From Inhella crocodyli (GTDB lineage Bacteria > Pseudomonadota > Gammaproteobacteria > Burkholderiales > Burkholderiaceae_C): a stretch of 64,000 nucleotides of DNA. The stretch is taken from positions 1,641,765-1,705,764 of the forward strand of contig NZ_SACM01000001.1 in the NCBI RefSeq assembly GCF_004004565.1, written 5' to 3'. The notes beneath the pieces were generated by a model. That model worked only from the letters and a program-made list of their open reading frames with translations, was not told the origin of the DNA and ran no database searches. Numbering within the stretch: the first letter of the stretch is position 1; each line of letters opens with the position of its first letter. The position numbers and the translations under genes are program-made. Of this stretch, positions 17,281 to 26,573 are shown one piece after another.

Positions 17281-19710
17281 ATGCCACGCCTCCTCCCCTC
17301 TGGCGCCCCGGGCGCCCTGCCCTTTCGCGGCACCCCCTGGCCCCGTTCCGCCCGACGCCTGCTGCCGGTGGCCGCTGCTTGCTGCTGGGTGGCCTCGGCC
17401 TGGGCCCAAGCGCCTACCCCGGCAGATGCAGATGCGCCTCTGCGCCTGATCAAGGGCAGCGCGCCGCGATCGGCACCCTCCGTGCCTGGCAAGGAGCGCG
17501 ACAAGGCGATGGTCTTGAAAGCCGATCGCAGCACGGCCGAGTTGGGCAAGTCCGTGCGTGCCGAAGGGGGCGTGGAACTTCGCTACGGCGACACCCTGCT
17601 GCGCACCGAGGCGCTGCAAATGAACGAAACGCGCACCGAGGTGGTGGCGCCAGGCGAGGTCCAGATCGAACACCTCGGCAGCCACATCCAAGGGCGCGCA
17701 CTCCGCCTGGAGTTGGACGCCTTCTTGGGCGAGTTACTGGCGCCGACGTACCGCATCGCGCAAACCGGGGGCAGCGGACAGGCGCAACGCCTGGACTTTT
17801 TGGGCGAGCAGCGCATGCGCGCCGATGCCGCCTCGTACTCCAGTTGCCCGCGCGTCGACGAGCAAGGGCAGCCCGTGGCCCCCGACTGGGAGTTGCGCAC
17901 CGACCGACTCGAGTTGGACCTGGCGCGCAACGAAGGCCGCGCCGAAGGGGCCGTGCTGCGCTTCATGGGCGTGCCTTTGTTGGCCGCCCCCTCGTTTTCC
18001 TTCCCGCTGGGCGACCAGCGCCGGTCCGGCTGGCTTCCGCCCCACATTGGGGCCGACAACCGCAGCGGTTTCGAACTGGCCGTCCCGTACTACTTCAACC
18101 TGGCCGACAACGCCGACGCCACCTTGACCCCCTTCGTCATGACCCGACGGGGGTTCGGCGCCGACGGCGAGGTCCGCGGATTGAGCCCCTGGGGCTCGGG
18201 CGAATTGCAAGGGTCGTGGCTCCCGCACGACCGCGTTCGCGGCGACGACCGCTGGGCGCTGCGCCTCTCGGGTCAAGCGGCGCCCTGGCCGGGCTTGGAC
18301 CTGCGCTGGGCCACCGAGCGGGTCAGCGACGACGACTACTGGAAGGACCTGCGGCGCCGCATCGCCAGTCCCACGCCGCGGCTGCTTTCGAGCGACCTGC
18401 AATTGGCGCAACGCGGCGGCTGGGGCGAGGCGCTCGATTGGCAGGCCTATGCCCGCGTGCAGCGCTGGCAGGTGCTCCAGACCACGGAGTTGGGCACGCA
18501 AATCGTGGCCCCCTACCAGCGCGATCCTCAGGTGGGCTTGCGCCTCAGCAGCCGGGGCGAACTGGGCTTGCTCGCGGGCTTCATGCCCCGTCAGCACCGG
18601 CCCCGCCTGGAGGGCGGGTTGGAACTGGAGTTCAACCGCTTCAGCCTGCCCGCCGCGGCCTTGGCGTCGCAGTCGCCCGAAGGCGAACGCCTGCACGCCC
18701 TGGCCCACCTGGCCTTGCCCGTGCTGGACCCGGCCTGGTGGCTGATTCCTCGCCTGGACCTCAACGCGGCGGCGTACCGGGTCAAAACCCCGCTCGCCGA
18801 CGGCCGCACCCGGGCCGACCGCGTGGTGCCAACCTTCTCGATCGACGCCGGCCTGGCCTTCGAACGCGACACGGCGCTGTTCGGACGCCCCATGCTGCAA
18901 AGCCTGGAGCCGCGCCTTTTGTTCGTGAACACGCCGTACCGCGCCCAAGAGAACCTGCCGAACTTCGACAGCGCCGAGCGCGACTTCAACGTCGAGTCCC
19001 TGTACGCGATCAACCCGTTCACGGGGGTCGACCGGGTGGCCGATGCCCGGCAACTGGCCTTCGGGGCGGTCAGCCGTTGGCTAAGCCCCCAGAACGGCGA
19101 AGAACTGCTGCGTTTGGGCCTGGTGCAGCGCTACCAGTTCCGCACCCAGCGCCTGAGCCCGATCCCAGATTCGCGGCGCTTCTCCGACATGCTGCTCACG
19201 GGCGCGGCCCACCTGCGGGACCCGTGGTACCTCGACGGCGCGGTCCAATTCAACCCCGACAACCAACGCAGTGTGCGCTCGGTGCTCCGCGCCCGATACA
19301 ACCCGGGCCCCTACCGGACCGTGAGCTTGGCCTACCGCTTCCAGCGAGACCAATCGGAACAACTCGACTTGGCCTGGCAATGGCCGTTGGCCGGACGCCA
19401 AGGCGTCTCCGCCAGCGGGCAAAGCTGCCAAGGTCGCTGGTACAGCGCCGGACGGGTGCAGTACAGCATGCGCGAGAGCCGCGTCACCGATTCCCTGTTG
19501 GGCCTGGAGTACAACTCCGGCTGCTGGGTGCTTCGCATGGGGGTCGAGCGCCTGTCCACCGGCCTGAGCCAGGCCAACACCCGCTTCCTCATCCAACTCG
19601 AACTGGTCGGCCTGTCCCGCTTGGGCGCCAATGCGCTCAAGGTCCTGAGGGACAATGTGCCCGGTTACCGCCCTCTGGCCAGCGACGACGGCCTCCCCGC
19701 GACCCCATGA
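17281..19710 (+). CDS. lptD: LPS-assembly outer-membrane protein LptD
   Basis: 809-aa outer-membrane beta-barrel that, with LptE, inserts lipopolysaccharide into the outer leaflet. The signal peptide ends around CCWVASAWAQA. The N-terminal jellyroll (OstA) includes TAELGKSVRAEGGVELRYGD, and the rest is barrel strands such as RSVRSVLRARYNPGPYRTVS. Conserved cysteines (SYSSCPRV, SGQSCQGRW, YNSGCWVLR) fit the LptD disulphide pattern, though one may be missing relative to E. coli. A GATAAT box at 17264-17269 lies only 11 bp before the ATG, so the leader would be very short. Its stop overlaps surA (ATGA). Confidence 0.96.
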   Translation: MPRLLPSGAPGALPFRGTPWPRSARRLLPVAAACCWVASAWAQAPTPADADAPLRLIKGSAPRSAPSVPGKERDKAMVLKADRSTAELGKSVRAEGGVELRYGDTLLRTEALQMNETRTEVVAPGEVQIEHLGSHIQGRALRLELDAFLGELLAPTYRIAQTGGSGQAQRLDFLGEQRMRADAASYSSCPRVDEQGQPVAPDWELRTDRLELDLARNEGRAEGAVLRFMGVPLLAAPSFSFPLGDQRRSGWLPPHIGADNRSGFELAVPYYFNLADNADATLTPFVMTRRGFGADGEVRGLSPWGSGELQGSWLPHDRVRGDDRWALRLSGQAAPWPGLDLRWATERVSDDDYWKDLRRRIASPTPRLLSSDLQLAQRGGWGEALDWQAYARVQRWQVLQTTELGTQIVAPYQRDPQVGLRLSSRGELGLLAGFMPRQHRPRLEGGLELEFNRFSLPAAALASQSPEGERLHALAHLALPVLDPAWWLIPRLDLNAAAYRVKTPLADGRTRADRVVPTFSIDAGLAFERDTALFGRPMLQSLEPRLLFVNTPYRAQENLPNFDSAERDFNVESLYAINPFTGVDRVADARQLAFGAVSRWLSPQNGEELLRLGLVQRYQFRTQRLSPIPDSRRFSDMLLTGAAHLRDPWYLDGAVQFNPDNQRSVRSVLRARYNPGPYRTVSLAYRFQRDQSEQLDLAWQWPLAGRQGVSASGQSCQGRWYSAGRVQYSMRESRVTDSLLGLEYNSGCWVLRMGVERLSTGLSQANTRFLIQLELVGLSRLGANALKVLRDNVPGYRPLASDDGLPATP

Positions 19711-21116
19711 CCCTGTTCCGCATGAGCGCTTTGGCGCTGGCCGCTTCCCTGGCCTTGACCCTGGCAATGGGCACCGGCCCGGCGAACGCCCAACCGGCCA
19801 ACGCCAAGCCCGCCCTCGACACCCGCAGCGGGCCCACGCCCGCCGCCGCGGCCGCCGAAGAGGCCGCCGCGCGCGCGCGGCGCATCCCAGGCGACCACAT
19901 CGCCGTGGTGGTCAACAGCGAGGTGGTCACCGCGGGCGAGATCGCCGGGCGCGCCGAGCGCCTGCGCGACGAAGCCCGTCGCAGCGGCCAGCCGGCACCC
20001 GACCTGCTGAGCGCCCGCGAAGCCGCACGCGAACAACTGATCGAAGAGCGCGTGTTGGTGACCTACGCCCGCGACAGCGGTGCGCGCGTGGACGAACCCG
20101 AACTCGACCGCGTGGTGGCCAACGTGGCGGTCCAGAACCGCTTGACCATGCCGCAGTTGATCGAACGGTTGAAGGCCGATGGCATCGACGTGAAGCGCTT
20201 CCGCGAAAACATGCGGGATCAGATGCTGCAAGAGCGGGTGCGCGACCGCGAGGTGGTCAGCCGCATCCGCGTGACCGACGGCGAGATCGACACCTACCTG
20301 GAAGAGCGTCAAGCCGCTGCGCGGACCAACGCGCCGCTGAACATCGCGCAGATCCTCGTGCCCGTGCCCTCCGATGCCTCGGCCGCGGAGCGCGAGGCCC
20401 GCAAGCAAAAAGCAACCCTGGCGCTGACCCGCGTGCGCTCGGGCGAGAACTTCACGGCGGTGTCCAAGGAACTGAGCGACGACGCCAACCGCGATCGCGG
20501 CGGTGAGATCGGCCTGCGCGCCGCCAACCGCTTGCCCGACCTGTTCGTCAAAGCGGTGGCCAACTTGGCCCCCGGCCAGGTGAGCCCCGAGTTGGTGGTC
20601 AGCGAGGCCGGCTACCACGTGCTCAAGCTGATCGAACGGCAAGCCAGTGCCGATGCCAACGTGGTGACCGAGACCCGGGCGCGGCACATCCTGCTGCGCC
20701 CCAGCGATCGCCTGCCGCCCGAGCAAGTGGCCCGTCGCTTGGCCGAAGCCAAGCGCGCCATCGAAGTCGGGCGCGCCAAGTTCGAAGACCTGGCCAAGGA
20801 GTACTCGGAGGACGGCACGGCCGCCAACGGCGGCGACCTGGGCTGGGCCCCGCCGGGCAATTTCGTGCCGGAGTTCGAAGCGGCCATGGACGCCTTGCCG
20901 CTGAACGGCATTTCGGAGCCGGTGCAGTCGCGTTTCGGCATCCACTTGATCCAGGTGCTGGAGCGCCGCGAGACCAAGATCGACCCGCAAAAGCTGCGCG
21001 ACCAGGCCCGCGGCGTGCTGCGCGAGCGCAAGTTCGAAACGGCGTACAAAGAATGGGTCAAGGACCTGCGCGACAAGGCCTTTGTCGAGCTGCGTGACAC
21101 CGAAGCGAACGACTGA
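19707..21116 (+). CDS. surA: Periplasmic chaperone / peptidyl-prolyl isomerase SurA
   Basis: 469 aa with a cleavable signal peptide (LALAASLALTLAMG ending ANAQ). It escorts unfolded outer-membrane proteins to the Bam complex. The SurA N-terminal domain starts IAVVVNSEVVTAGEIAGRA. Two parvulin domains follow: ILVPVPSDASAAEREARKQK through GGEIGLRAANRLPDLF, and RARHILLRPSDRL through GGDLGWAPPGNFVPEFE. The ATG overlaps the lptD stop by four bases, so the client and its chaperone are translationally coupled. Confidence 0.96.
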   Translation: MTLFRMSALALAASLALTLAMGTGPANAQPANAKPALDTRSGPTPAAAAAEEAAARARRIPGDHIAVVVNSEVVTAGEIAGRAERLRDEARRSGQPAPDLLSAREAAREQLIEERVLVTYARDSGARVDEPELDRVVANVAVQNRLTMPQLIERLKADGIDVKRFRENMRDQMLQERVRDREVVSRIRVTDGEIDTYLEERQAAARTNAPLNIAQILVPVPSDASAAEREARKQKATLALTRVRSGENFTAVSKELSDDANRDRGGEIGLRAANRLPDLFVKAVANLAPGQVSPELVVSEAGYHVLKLIERQASADANVVTETRARHILLRPSDRLPPEQVARRLAEAKRAIEVGRAKFEDLAKEYSEDGTAANGGDLGWAPPGNFVPEFEAAMDALPLNGISEPVQSRFGIHLIQVLERRETKIDPQKLRDQARGVLRERKFETAYKEWVKDLRDKAFVELRDTEAND

Positions 21117-21125
21117 GGCCTGGGC

Positions 21126-21878
21126 TTGAGCGCACCGCACCAAGCCCGCAAGCGCTTCGGCCAGCACTTCCTGACCGACACGGGCGTCATCGACGCCATC
21201 GTGCGGGCGATCGACCCGCGACCGGGCGACGCCATGGTCGAAATCGGGCCCGGGCTGGCGGCCATGACGCAGCCGCTGGTCGAGCGACTCGGAGCACTAA
21301 CCGTCATCGAGTTGGACCGCGATTTGGCCGCGCGGCTTCGGCAACACCCCCACCTCACGGTCATCGAAAGCGACGTGCTGCGGGTGGACTTCGCCAGTGC
21401 CCTGCCCGATCGCCTGCGGGTGGTGGGCAACCTGCCCTACAACATCAGCTCCCCCATCCTGTTCCACCTGCTGCCGTTCGCGCACCGGGTGATCGACCAG
21501 CACTTCATGCTGCAAAAGGAAGTGGTGGACCGCATGGCCGCGGGGCCGGGCAGCAAGGACTACGGGCGCCTGAGCGTGATGCTGCAATGGCGCTACGACG
21601 TCGAAGCCCTGTTCGACGTCCCTCCCGAGGCCTTCGATCCACCGCCCCGCGTGATGTCGGCCATCGTGCGCATGACGCCCCACGCCACGCCGTCCGGCGT
21701 CAACGCGTCGCTGCTGGAGGAACTGGTCCAAGTGGCCTTCAGCCAGCGCCGCAAGCTGCTGCGCCACAGCCTGGGCCGTTGGCTCGACGCCCGGGGCTTC
21801 GCGGGCCATTTCGACGTTCAGCGCCGAGCAGAAGAGGTGCCGGTGGCCGAATTCGTCGCCTTGGCGCAGTCGCTCTGA
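21126..21878 (+). CDS. rsmA: 16S rRNA (adenine1518/1519-N6) dimethyltransferase
   Basis: 250-aa KsgA-family SAM methyltransferase acting late in 30S assembly. Motifs present: [10 protein letters not shown], the SAM loop [11 protein letters not shown], the catalytic NLPYNISSP, and C-terminal [13 protein letters not shown]. The start is a TTG at 21126, nine bases after surA; there is no better ATG before KRFGQHF. In enterics pdxA lies between surA and ksgA, and it is absent here. A strong terminator follows the gene. Confidence 0.95.
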   Translation: MSAPHQARKRFGQHFLTDTGVIDAIVRAIDPRPGDAMVEIGPGLAAMTQPLVERLGALTVIELDRDLAARLRQHPHLTVIESDVLRVDFASALPDRLRVVGNLPYNISSPILFHLLPFAHRVIDQHFMLQKEVVDRMAAGPGSKDYGRLSVMLQWRYDVEALFDVPPEAFDPPPRVMSAIVRMTPHATPSGVNASLLEELVQVAFSQRRKLLRHSLGRWLDARGFAGHFDVQRRAEEVPVAEFVALAQSL

Positions 21879-21900
21879 GCGCGCTTCGACGCCAAAAATC

Positions 21901-21927
21901 AAAAGGGCGCCCCATGGGCGCCCTTTT
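21901..21927. terminator. Strong bidirectional terminator
   Basis: Perfect 12-bp stem AAAAGGGCGCCC / GGGCGCCCTTTT (21901-21912 and 21916-21927) with a 3-base loop. The A-run on one side and the T-run on the other let it work both for rsmA and for the convergent barstar gene. Confidence 0.92.
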
Positions 21928-21945
21928 CGTTCGGAGAGCCGCCGG

Positions 21946-22515
21946 TCAGGCCGCGTTGAGCCAAGCCGAGGTGTCGAAGGCCGAGCACATCAGCGGCATG
22001 TTCAGGCCGAAGTTGGGATTGCCACCCGCCTTGGCAGCCGCGCTCTTGGGCAGGGGCTTTTCCGGCGGGGTTTGCGGCTCCAGGGTCCGCGTTTCCCAGA
22101 TGCCCGCTTCTTGGGCCGGGTACTGGAACGAGTAGAAGCAGCGGAACTGCACGCGGCGGTCGCCCCAGTAGTCGGCCGCCTCACGGAACACGTCCAACAG
22201 TTGCTCGCGGCTCTCACGGTCGAACTTGCTGTTGTCGGGCAATTGCTCCAACACCACCACGAAGCCGGGTTGCGGACCCGACTTGTGCACCAGGTCCGTC
22301 ATGCAGTCGTACAAGGCGTCCAGGTTCTTGCCGAAGTGCTCGGGGAACAAGAAGCCCGCCGCGATGCGCTCCAGCACGTCTTGCTTCGACGGCGCGTCGG
22401 CCAGGTTGGCGTACAGGAAATGCTGACCGGCCTCTTGGGCCGCTTGCAACAGGTCTTCCGGCCGGTGGGCCCGGATCGACTGCACCGAATTGGGGCGAAT
22501 GGATTGCAACAGCAT
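21946..22515 (-). CDS. Barstar-family ribonuclease inhibitor with a C-terminal extension
   Basis: 189 aa. The first ~100 residues match barstar: LQAAQEAGQHFLYANL, then FPEHFGKNLDALYDCMTDL, the inhibitor helix that normally plugs a barnase-type active site. Barstar itself is about 90 aa, so the remaining residues (FREAADYWGDRRVQFRCFYS to the end, including NPNFGLNMPLMCSAFDTSAW) are an extra segment of unknown role. It follows the secreted ribonuclease gene by 44 bp on the same strand, the arrangement of a toxic RNase with its cytosolic immunity protein. Confidence 0.85.
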   Translation of the reverse strand: MLLQSIRPNSVQSIRAHRPEDLLQAAQEAGQHFLYANLADAPSKQDVLERIAAGFLFPEHFGKNLDALYDCMTDLVHKSGPQPGFVVVLEQLPDNSKFDRESREQLLDVFREAADYWGDRRVQFRCFYSFQYPAQEAGIWETRTLEPQTPPEKPLPKSAAAKAGGNPNFGLNMPLMCSAFDTSAWLNAA

Positions 22516-22559
22516 GGAAGCTACCTCTGGGACTCGAGAAAGAACGGGGGTGGGCGCCA

Positions 22560-22979
22560 TCAGTTCGTCAGCACCTGGCGGAAGCTGGCGTAGTGGTCCT
22601 CGGTGTAGTAACAAACTTGCGGCCGGGTGGGCGGCACCCCACCACAGACCAACCGGCGCGCGCCCCGGTTGCGTGCGCCCGGCGTGCGCACGGTGTACTC
22701 GCGGTAGTGGCCTCGGGGCTGCGCTGGCAACAAGCGCTCCCGGTTGCCAAACACGGTGCCGTCTTTGGCGTAGGGGAAGGGCCCTCCGGCCAGGATCAGT
22801 TGGTGGGTCCGCTGCGCTTGGGTCGGCAAGGCCGACAGCGCCACCGTGGGCATCGACGGGGCCGGCGACTCGCGCGCCGCCACCGCCCCCAGGGACAGGC
22901 CCAAAGCCAAGGCCGCGAGGCCCTGGGTGAGGCGTTGACCCCACCCTGAACGCTGCGACTGATCGACCGACGGTGCCAC
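22560..22979 (-). CDS. Secreted guanyl-specific ribonuclease, RNase Sa / barnase family
   Basis: 139 aa with an N-terminal export segment (LTQGLAALALGLSLGAVAA). The mature part closely follows RNase Sa: HYREYTVRTPGARNRGARRL carries the general base Glu94 and phosphate-binding Arg98 and Arg109, and CYYTEDHYASFRQV carries His129. Cys112 and Cys123 may form a disulphide. It cleaves RNA 3' of guanosine, outside the cytoplasm. The start is GTG at 22979, with a GAGGG Shine-Dalgarno about 8 bases upstream. Its inhibitor gene follows directly. Confidence 0.9.
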   Translation of the reverse strand: MAPSVDQSQRSGWGQRLTQGLAALALGLSLGAVAARESPAPSMPTVALSALPTQAQRTHQLILAGGPFPYAKDGTVFGNRERLLPAQPRGHYREYTVRTPGARNRGARRLVCGGVPPTRPQVCYYTEDHYASFRQVLTN

Positions 22980-23220
22980 GGGTTTACCCTCAAATGAAGG
23001 CGCAAATGGTACCGAAATCGCCCCGAAAGCTCAAGCCCAAACACCCCGGACAAACCGGGGCAGTCTTCGTCGTTTGCGGGCACTCACATGCACGTAAACC
23101 TTTGATTCAAAAAGCTTACGAGGTGAAAGTCATCGTCACATCGAGATGCAAACTTTTTGAGCGAAGCGCCGATAACGCCCCCGGGAAAACACCCTTGGCA
23201 CGGCTTTCGCATCGTGAATT
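22980..23220. other. Intergenic region with two inverted repeats, no gene
   Basis: 241 bp between maeB and the ribonuclease gene, both leftward, visibly less GC-rich than the flanks. It holds CCCCGG-acaaa-CCGGGG (23044-23060) and an 8-bp perfect repeat TCAAAAAG / CTTTTTGA (23107-23114 and 23153-23160) around a 38-base loop. Neither is followed by a clean T-tract on the minus strand. The region probably carries the maeB 3' end and the ribonuclease promoter. Confidence 0.5.
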
Positions 23221-25515
23221 TCAGCGGCTGGCGTTGGCATCGGCCACGGTCAAGGCCGTCAAGTTGACGATGCGCCGCACGGTGGCGCTGGGCGTCAGGA
23301 TGTGCACAGGCTTGGCCGCCCCGAGCAGCACCGGGCCGATGGCAATGCCGCCGCCGGCCGCCGTTTTCAACAAGTTGTAGGCGATGTTGGCCGCATCGAT
23401 GTTGGGCAGCACCAACAAGTTCGCTTCGCCCGACAGGGTGCTGCGGGGCATGAGCTTGGCACGGTAGTCGGCATCCAGGGCGGTGTCGCCGTGCATCTCG
23501 CCGTCCACCTCCAGCCATGGGGCTTGGTCGTGGAGCAGGGCCAGGGTCTCGCGCATCTTGAGCGCCGACGGCTGGTTGCTCGAGCCGAAGTTGCTGTGGC
23601 TGAGCAAGGCCGCCTTGGGCCGCAAGCCGAAGCGGCGCATTTCCTCCGCCGCCATGATCGTGATCTCGGCCAACTGCGCCGCCGTCGGGTCGTAGTTGAT
23701 GTGCGTGTCGACCAGCATGACCTGCCGGCCGGGCAGCACCAGACCGTTCATGCAGGCGTAGGTGTTGACGCCCGCGCGCTTGCCGATGATCTGGTCGATG
23801 TAGGCCAAGTGGTTGGCCGTGCTGTGCCACGTGCCACACAACATGCCATCGGCCTCACCCTTGTGCAGCAACATGGCGCTGACCAAGGTCAGGCGCCGGC
23901 GCATCTCGATCTTGGCCAACTGCTCGGTGATGCCCTTGCGCTCGCCCATGCGGTGGTAGGTCTGCCAAAAGTCCCGGTAGCGCGGGTCGTTCTCGATGTT
24001 GCAGACCTCGAACTCCTTGCCCGGACGAACCCGCAGGCCAAAGCGCTCGCAGCGCTTCTCGATCACCGCCGGGCGGCCCACGAGGATGGGCTGGGCCAGG
24101 CCCTCGTCCACCACGACCTGGACAGCCCGCAGCACGCGCTCGTCCTCGCCCTCGGCGTACACGACCCGCTTGGCCTTGGCCCGCTTGGCGATGCTGAAGA
24201 TGGGCTTCATCGTCGTGCCACTGGCGTAGACGAAGCTTTGCAGCTTTTCCCGGTAGGCGTCGAAGTCGGCGATCGGGCGTTGGGCCACGCCGCTGTCCAT
24301 CGCCGCCTGGGCCACGGCCGGGGCGATGCGCATCATCAAGCGCGGATCGAAGGGCTTGGGGATCAGGTACTCGGGCCCGAAGCTCAGCGAAGCGCCGGCG
24401 TACGCGGCCGCCACCACCTCGCTCTGCTCCGCCTGCGCCAATTCCGCGATGGCATGCACCGCGGCCACTTCCATCTCATCGGTGATGGTGGTCGCACCGC
24501 TGTCCAACGCGCCCCGGAAGATGTACGGGAAGCACAAGACGTTGTTGACCTGGTTGGGGTAGTCGCTGCGACCCGTGGCCATGATGGCGTCGTCGCGCAC
24601 CGCCGCCACCTCTTCGGGCAGGATTTCCGGCGTGGGGTTGGCCAATGCCAAGATCAAAGGGCGAGGCCCCATGGCCTTGACCATGTCGGGCTTGAGCACG
24701 CCGCCGGCCGACAGACCGAGGAACACGTCGGCGTCTTGGATGACCTCGGCCAACTTGCGCGCATCGGTCTTCTGGGCGAACTGCACCTTGTCCGGGTCCA
24801 TCAGCTCGGTGCGTCCTTCGTAGACGACGCCCGCCAAATCGGTCACCCAAATGTTGTGGCGAGGCACCCCCAGCTTCACCAACAGGTTCAAGCAAGCCAA
24901 TGCGGCGGCGCCGGCACCGCTGGTCACGAGCTTGATCTCGTCGAGCTTCTTGCCCACCACCTTCAAGCCGTTCATCAAGGCCGCCCCCACCACGATGGCG
25001 GTGCCATGCTGGTCGTCGTGGAAGACGGGAATCTTCATGCGCGAACGCAAGGCCCGCTCCACCTCGAAGCAATCGGGCGCCTTGATGTCTTCGAGGTTGA
25101 TGCCTCCGAAGGTCGGCTCCAAGGCCGCGATGATCTCCACCAGCTTCTTGGGGTCGCGCTCGCGCAGTTCGATGTCGAACACATCGATCCCGGCGAACTT
25201 CTTGAACAGGACCGCCTTGCCCTCCATCACCGGCTTGGCGGCCTCGGGCCCGATGTCACCCAGGCCCAGCACCGCAGTCCCGTTGGTGACCACGGCCACC
25301 AAGTTGCCACGGGCGGTGTAGCGGAAGATCGACGACGGGTCGTCGACGATGGCTTCGCAAGCCGCGGCCACGCCGGGCGAGTAGGCCAGGGCCAGGTCGC
25401 GTTGGTTCACCAAGGACTTGGTGGCCGAGATCGCCAGCTTCCCCGGCGTTGGGAACTCGTGGTACTCCAGGGCGGCTTGGCGGAGTTGGGCGCGTTGTTC
25501 TTCGGTGGACGGCAT
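23221..25515 (-). CDS. maeB: NADP-dependent malic enzyme with phosphotransacetylase-like C-terminal domain
   Basis: 764 aa, the usual length of MaeB. It converts malate to pyruvate plus CO2 with NADPH formation. The malic domain (about 1-430) shows ALAYSPGVAAACEAI, DIFDIELRERDPKK-like sequence around FKKFAGIDVFDIEL, FHDDQHGTA and the NADP fold VTSGAGAAALACLN. The remainder (about 440-764) is the PTA-like domain (KPIFSIAKRAKAKRVVYAEG, GTWHSTANHLAYIDQI), which in characterised MaeB proteins lacks transferase activity and binds acetyl-CoA as an effector. It is divergent from thiL. Confidence 0.95.
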   Translation of the reverse strand: MPSTEEQRAQLRQAALEYHEFPTPGKLAISATKSLVNQRDLALAYSPGVAAACEAIVDDPSSIFRYTARGNLVAVVTNGTAVLGLGDIGPEAAKPVMEGKAVLFKKFAGIDVFDIELRERDPKKLVEIIAALEPTFGGINLEDIKAPDCFEVERALRSRMKIPVFHDDQHGTAIVVGAALMNGLKVVGKKLDEIKLVTSGAGAAALACLNLLVKLGVPRHNIWVTDLAGVVYEGRTELMDPDKVQFAQKTDARKLAEVIQDADVFLGLSAGGVLKPDMVKAMGPRPLILALANPTPEILPEEVAAVRDDAIMATGRSDYPNQVNNVLCFPYIFRGALDSGATTITDEMEVAAVHAIAELAQAEQSEVVAAAYAGASLSFGPEYLIPKPFDPRLMMRIAPAVAQAAMDSGVAQRPIADFDAYREKLQSFVYASGTTMKPIFSIAKRAKAKRVVYAEGEDERVLRAVQVVVDEGLAQPILVGRPAVIEKRCERFGLRVRPGKEFEVCNIENDPRYRDFWQTYHRMGERKGITEQLAKIEMRRRLTLVSAMLLHKGEADGMLCGTWHSTANHLAYIDQIIGKRAGVNTYACMNGLVLPGRQVMLVDTHINYDPTAAQLAEITIMAAEEMRRFGLRPKAALLSHSNFGSSNQPSALKMRETLALLHDQAPWLEVDGEMHGDTALDADYRAKLMPRSTLSGEANLLVLPNIDAANIAYNLLKTAAGGGIAIGPVLLGAAKPVHILTPSATVRRIVNLTALTVADANASR

Positions 25516-25604
25516 GGCTGAGCGCAGTGGTTCGCGAGGGGCACTGAGTGTGCCGCAAGCCCCTACGATGCCGCCCTTCTTTCATGCCAAGCCCGCATGC
25601 CGGT

Positions 25605-26573
25605 ATGGCCCTCGGTGAATTCGAACTGATCCGTCGCTTTTTCGACCGCCCGACCGCCCACGCGGGCGTGGTGCACGGCGTGGGCGACGACTGCGCGGTG
25701 CTGGCGCCCTCCCCGGGCCACCAATGGCTGGTGAGCACCGACATGCTGGTCGAGGGGCGTCACTTCCTGTCCACCGTCGACCCGGAAGCCCTGGGCCACA
25801 AGGCCTTGGCGGTCAACCTCAGCGACCTCGCCGCCTGCGGCGCCACACCACGCGCCGTGTTCCTAGCCCTGGCGCTGCCCCGGGCCGATGCGGCGTGGCT
25901 CGAGGCCTTCGCCCGCGGGCTGTTCCAGTTGGCCGACGCCCATGGCGTCGCCTTGGCCGGGGGCGACACCACGGCCGGTCCGTTGAACCTGTGCATCACC
26001 GCCATGGGCGAAGCCCCGGCGGGCCAGGCCCTCCTGCGCAGCGGCGCCCAGCCCGGCGACACGCTGTGGGTCAGCGGTACCCTCGGCGACGCCCGTTTGG
26101 CGCTGGAGGCGTTTCGCGGCACGGTCGCCCTGACCGGCGAGGCCTTCGCCGCCACCCGACTGCGCATGGAACGCCCGACGCCGCGCGTGGCGCTGGGGCA
26201 AGCCTTGCGGGGACTGGCCACCAGCGCCGTCGACGTGTCCGACGGCTTGCTGGGGGACCTCGCGCATGTTTTGGCGGCATCCGACGTCGGCGCCGAGTTG
26301 CAAGCCGATGCACTGCCGCGAGGCGCTCACCTGGCGGCCCAGCCCTTGGACCTGCAACGCCTGTGCACGCTGACAGGGGGCGACGACTACGAGCTGGTGT
26401 TCACCGCGCCGGCCGACGGCGATGACGCGGTGCGCGCTGCCGCCGCACGCAGCGACACCCCCGTGACCCGCATCGGTCGCATCACCGCCGAGCCCGGCCT
26501 GAGCTGCGTGGATGCCCAAGGCCAGCCCGTACCTGCCCCCGGCGCGAGCTTCGACCACTTCCGCAACCCATGA
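25605..26573 (+). CDS. thiL: Thiamine-monophosphate kinase
   Basis: 322 aa from the ATG at 25605 (MALGEFELIRRFF). It phosphorylates thiamine monophosphate to the active cofactor TPP. Family blocks are GVGDDCAVL, STDMLVEGRHF, NLSDLAACGATPRAV, LAGGDTTAGP, DVSDGLLGDLAHV and LTGGDDYELVFTAP. Its last four bases overlap pgpA (ATGA), starting a thiL-pgpA-pncC operon, an order conserved widely in proteobacteria. Confidence 0.96.
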   Translation: MALGEFELIRRFFDRPTAHAGVVHGVGDDCAVLAPSPGHQWLVSTDMLVEGRHFLSTVDPEALGHKALAVNLSDLAACGATPRAVFLALALPRADAAWLEAFARGLFQLADAHGVALAGGDTTAGPLNLCITAMGEAPAGQALLRSGAQPGDTLWVSGTLGDARLALEAFRGTVALTGEAFAATRLRMERPTPRVALGQALRGLATSAVDVSDGLLGDLAHVLAASDVGAELQADALPRGAHLAAQPLDLQRLCTLTGGDDYELVFTAPADGDDAVRAAAARSDTPVTRIGRITAEPGLSCVDAQGQPVPAPGASFDHFRNP

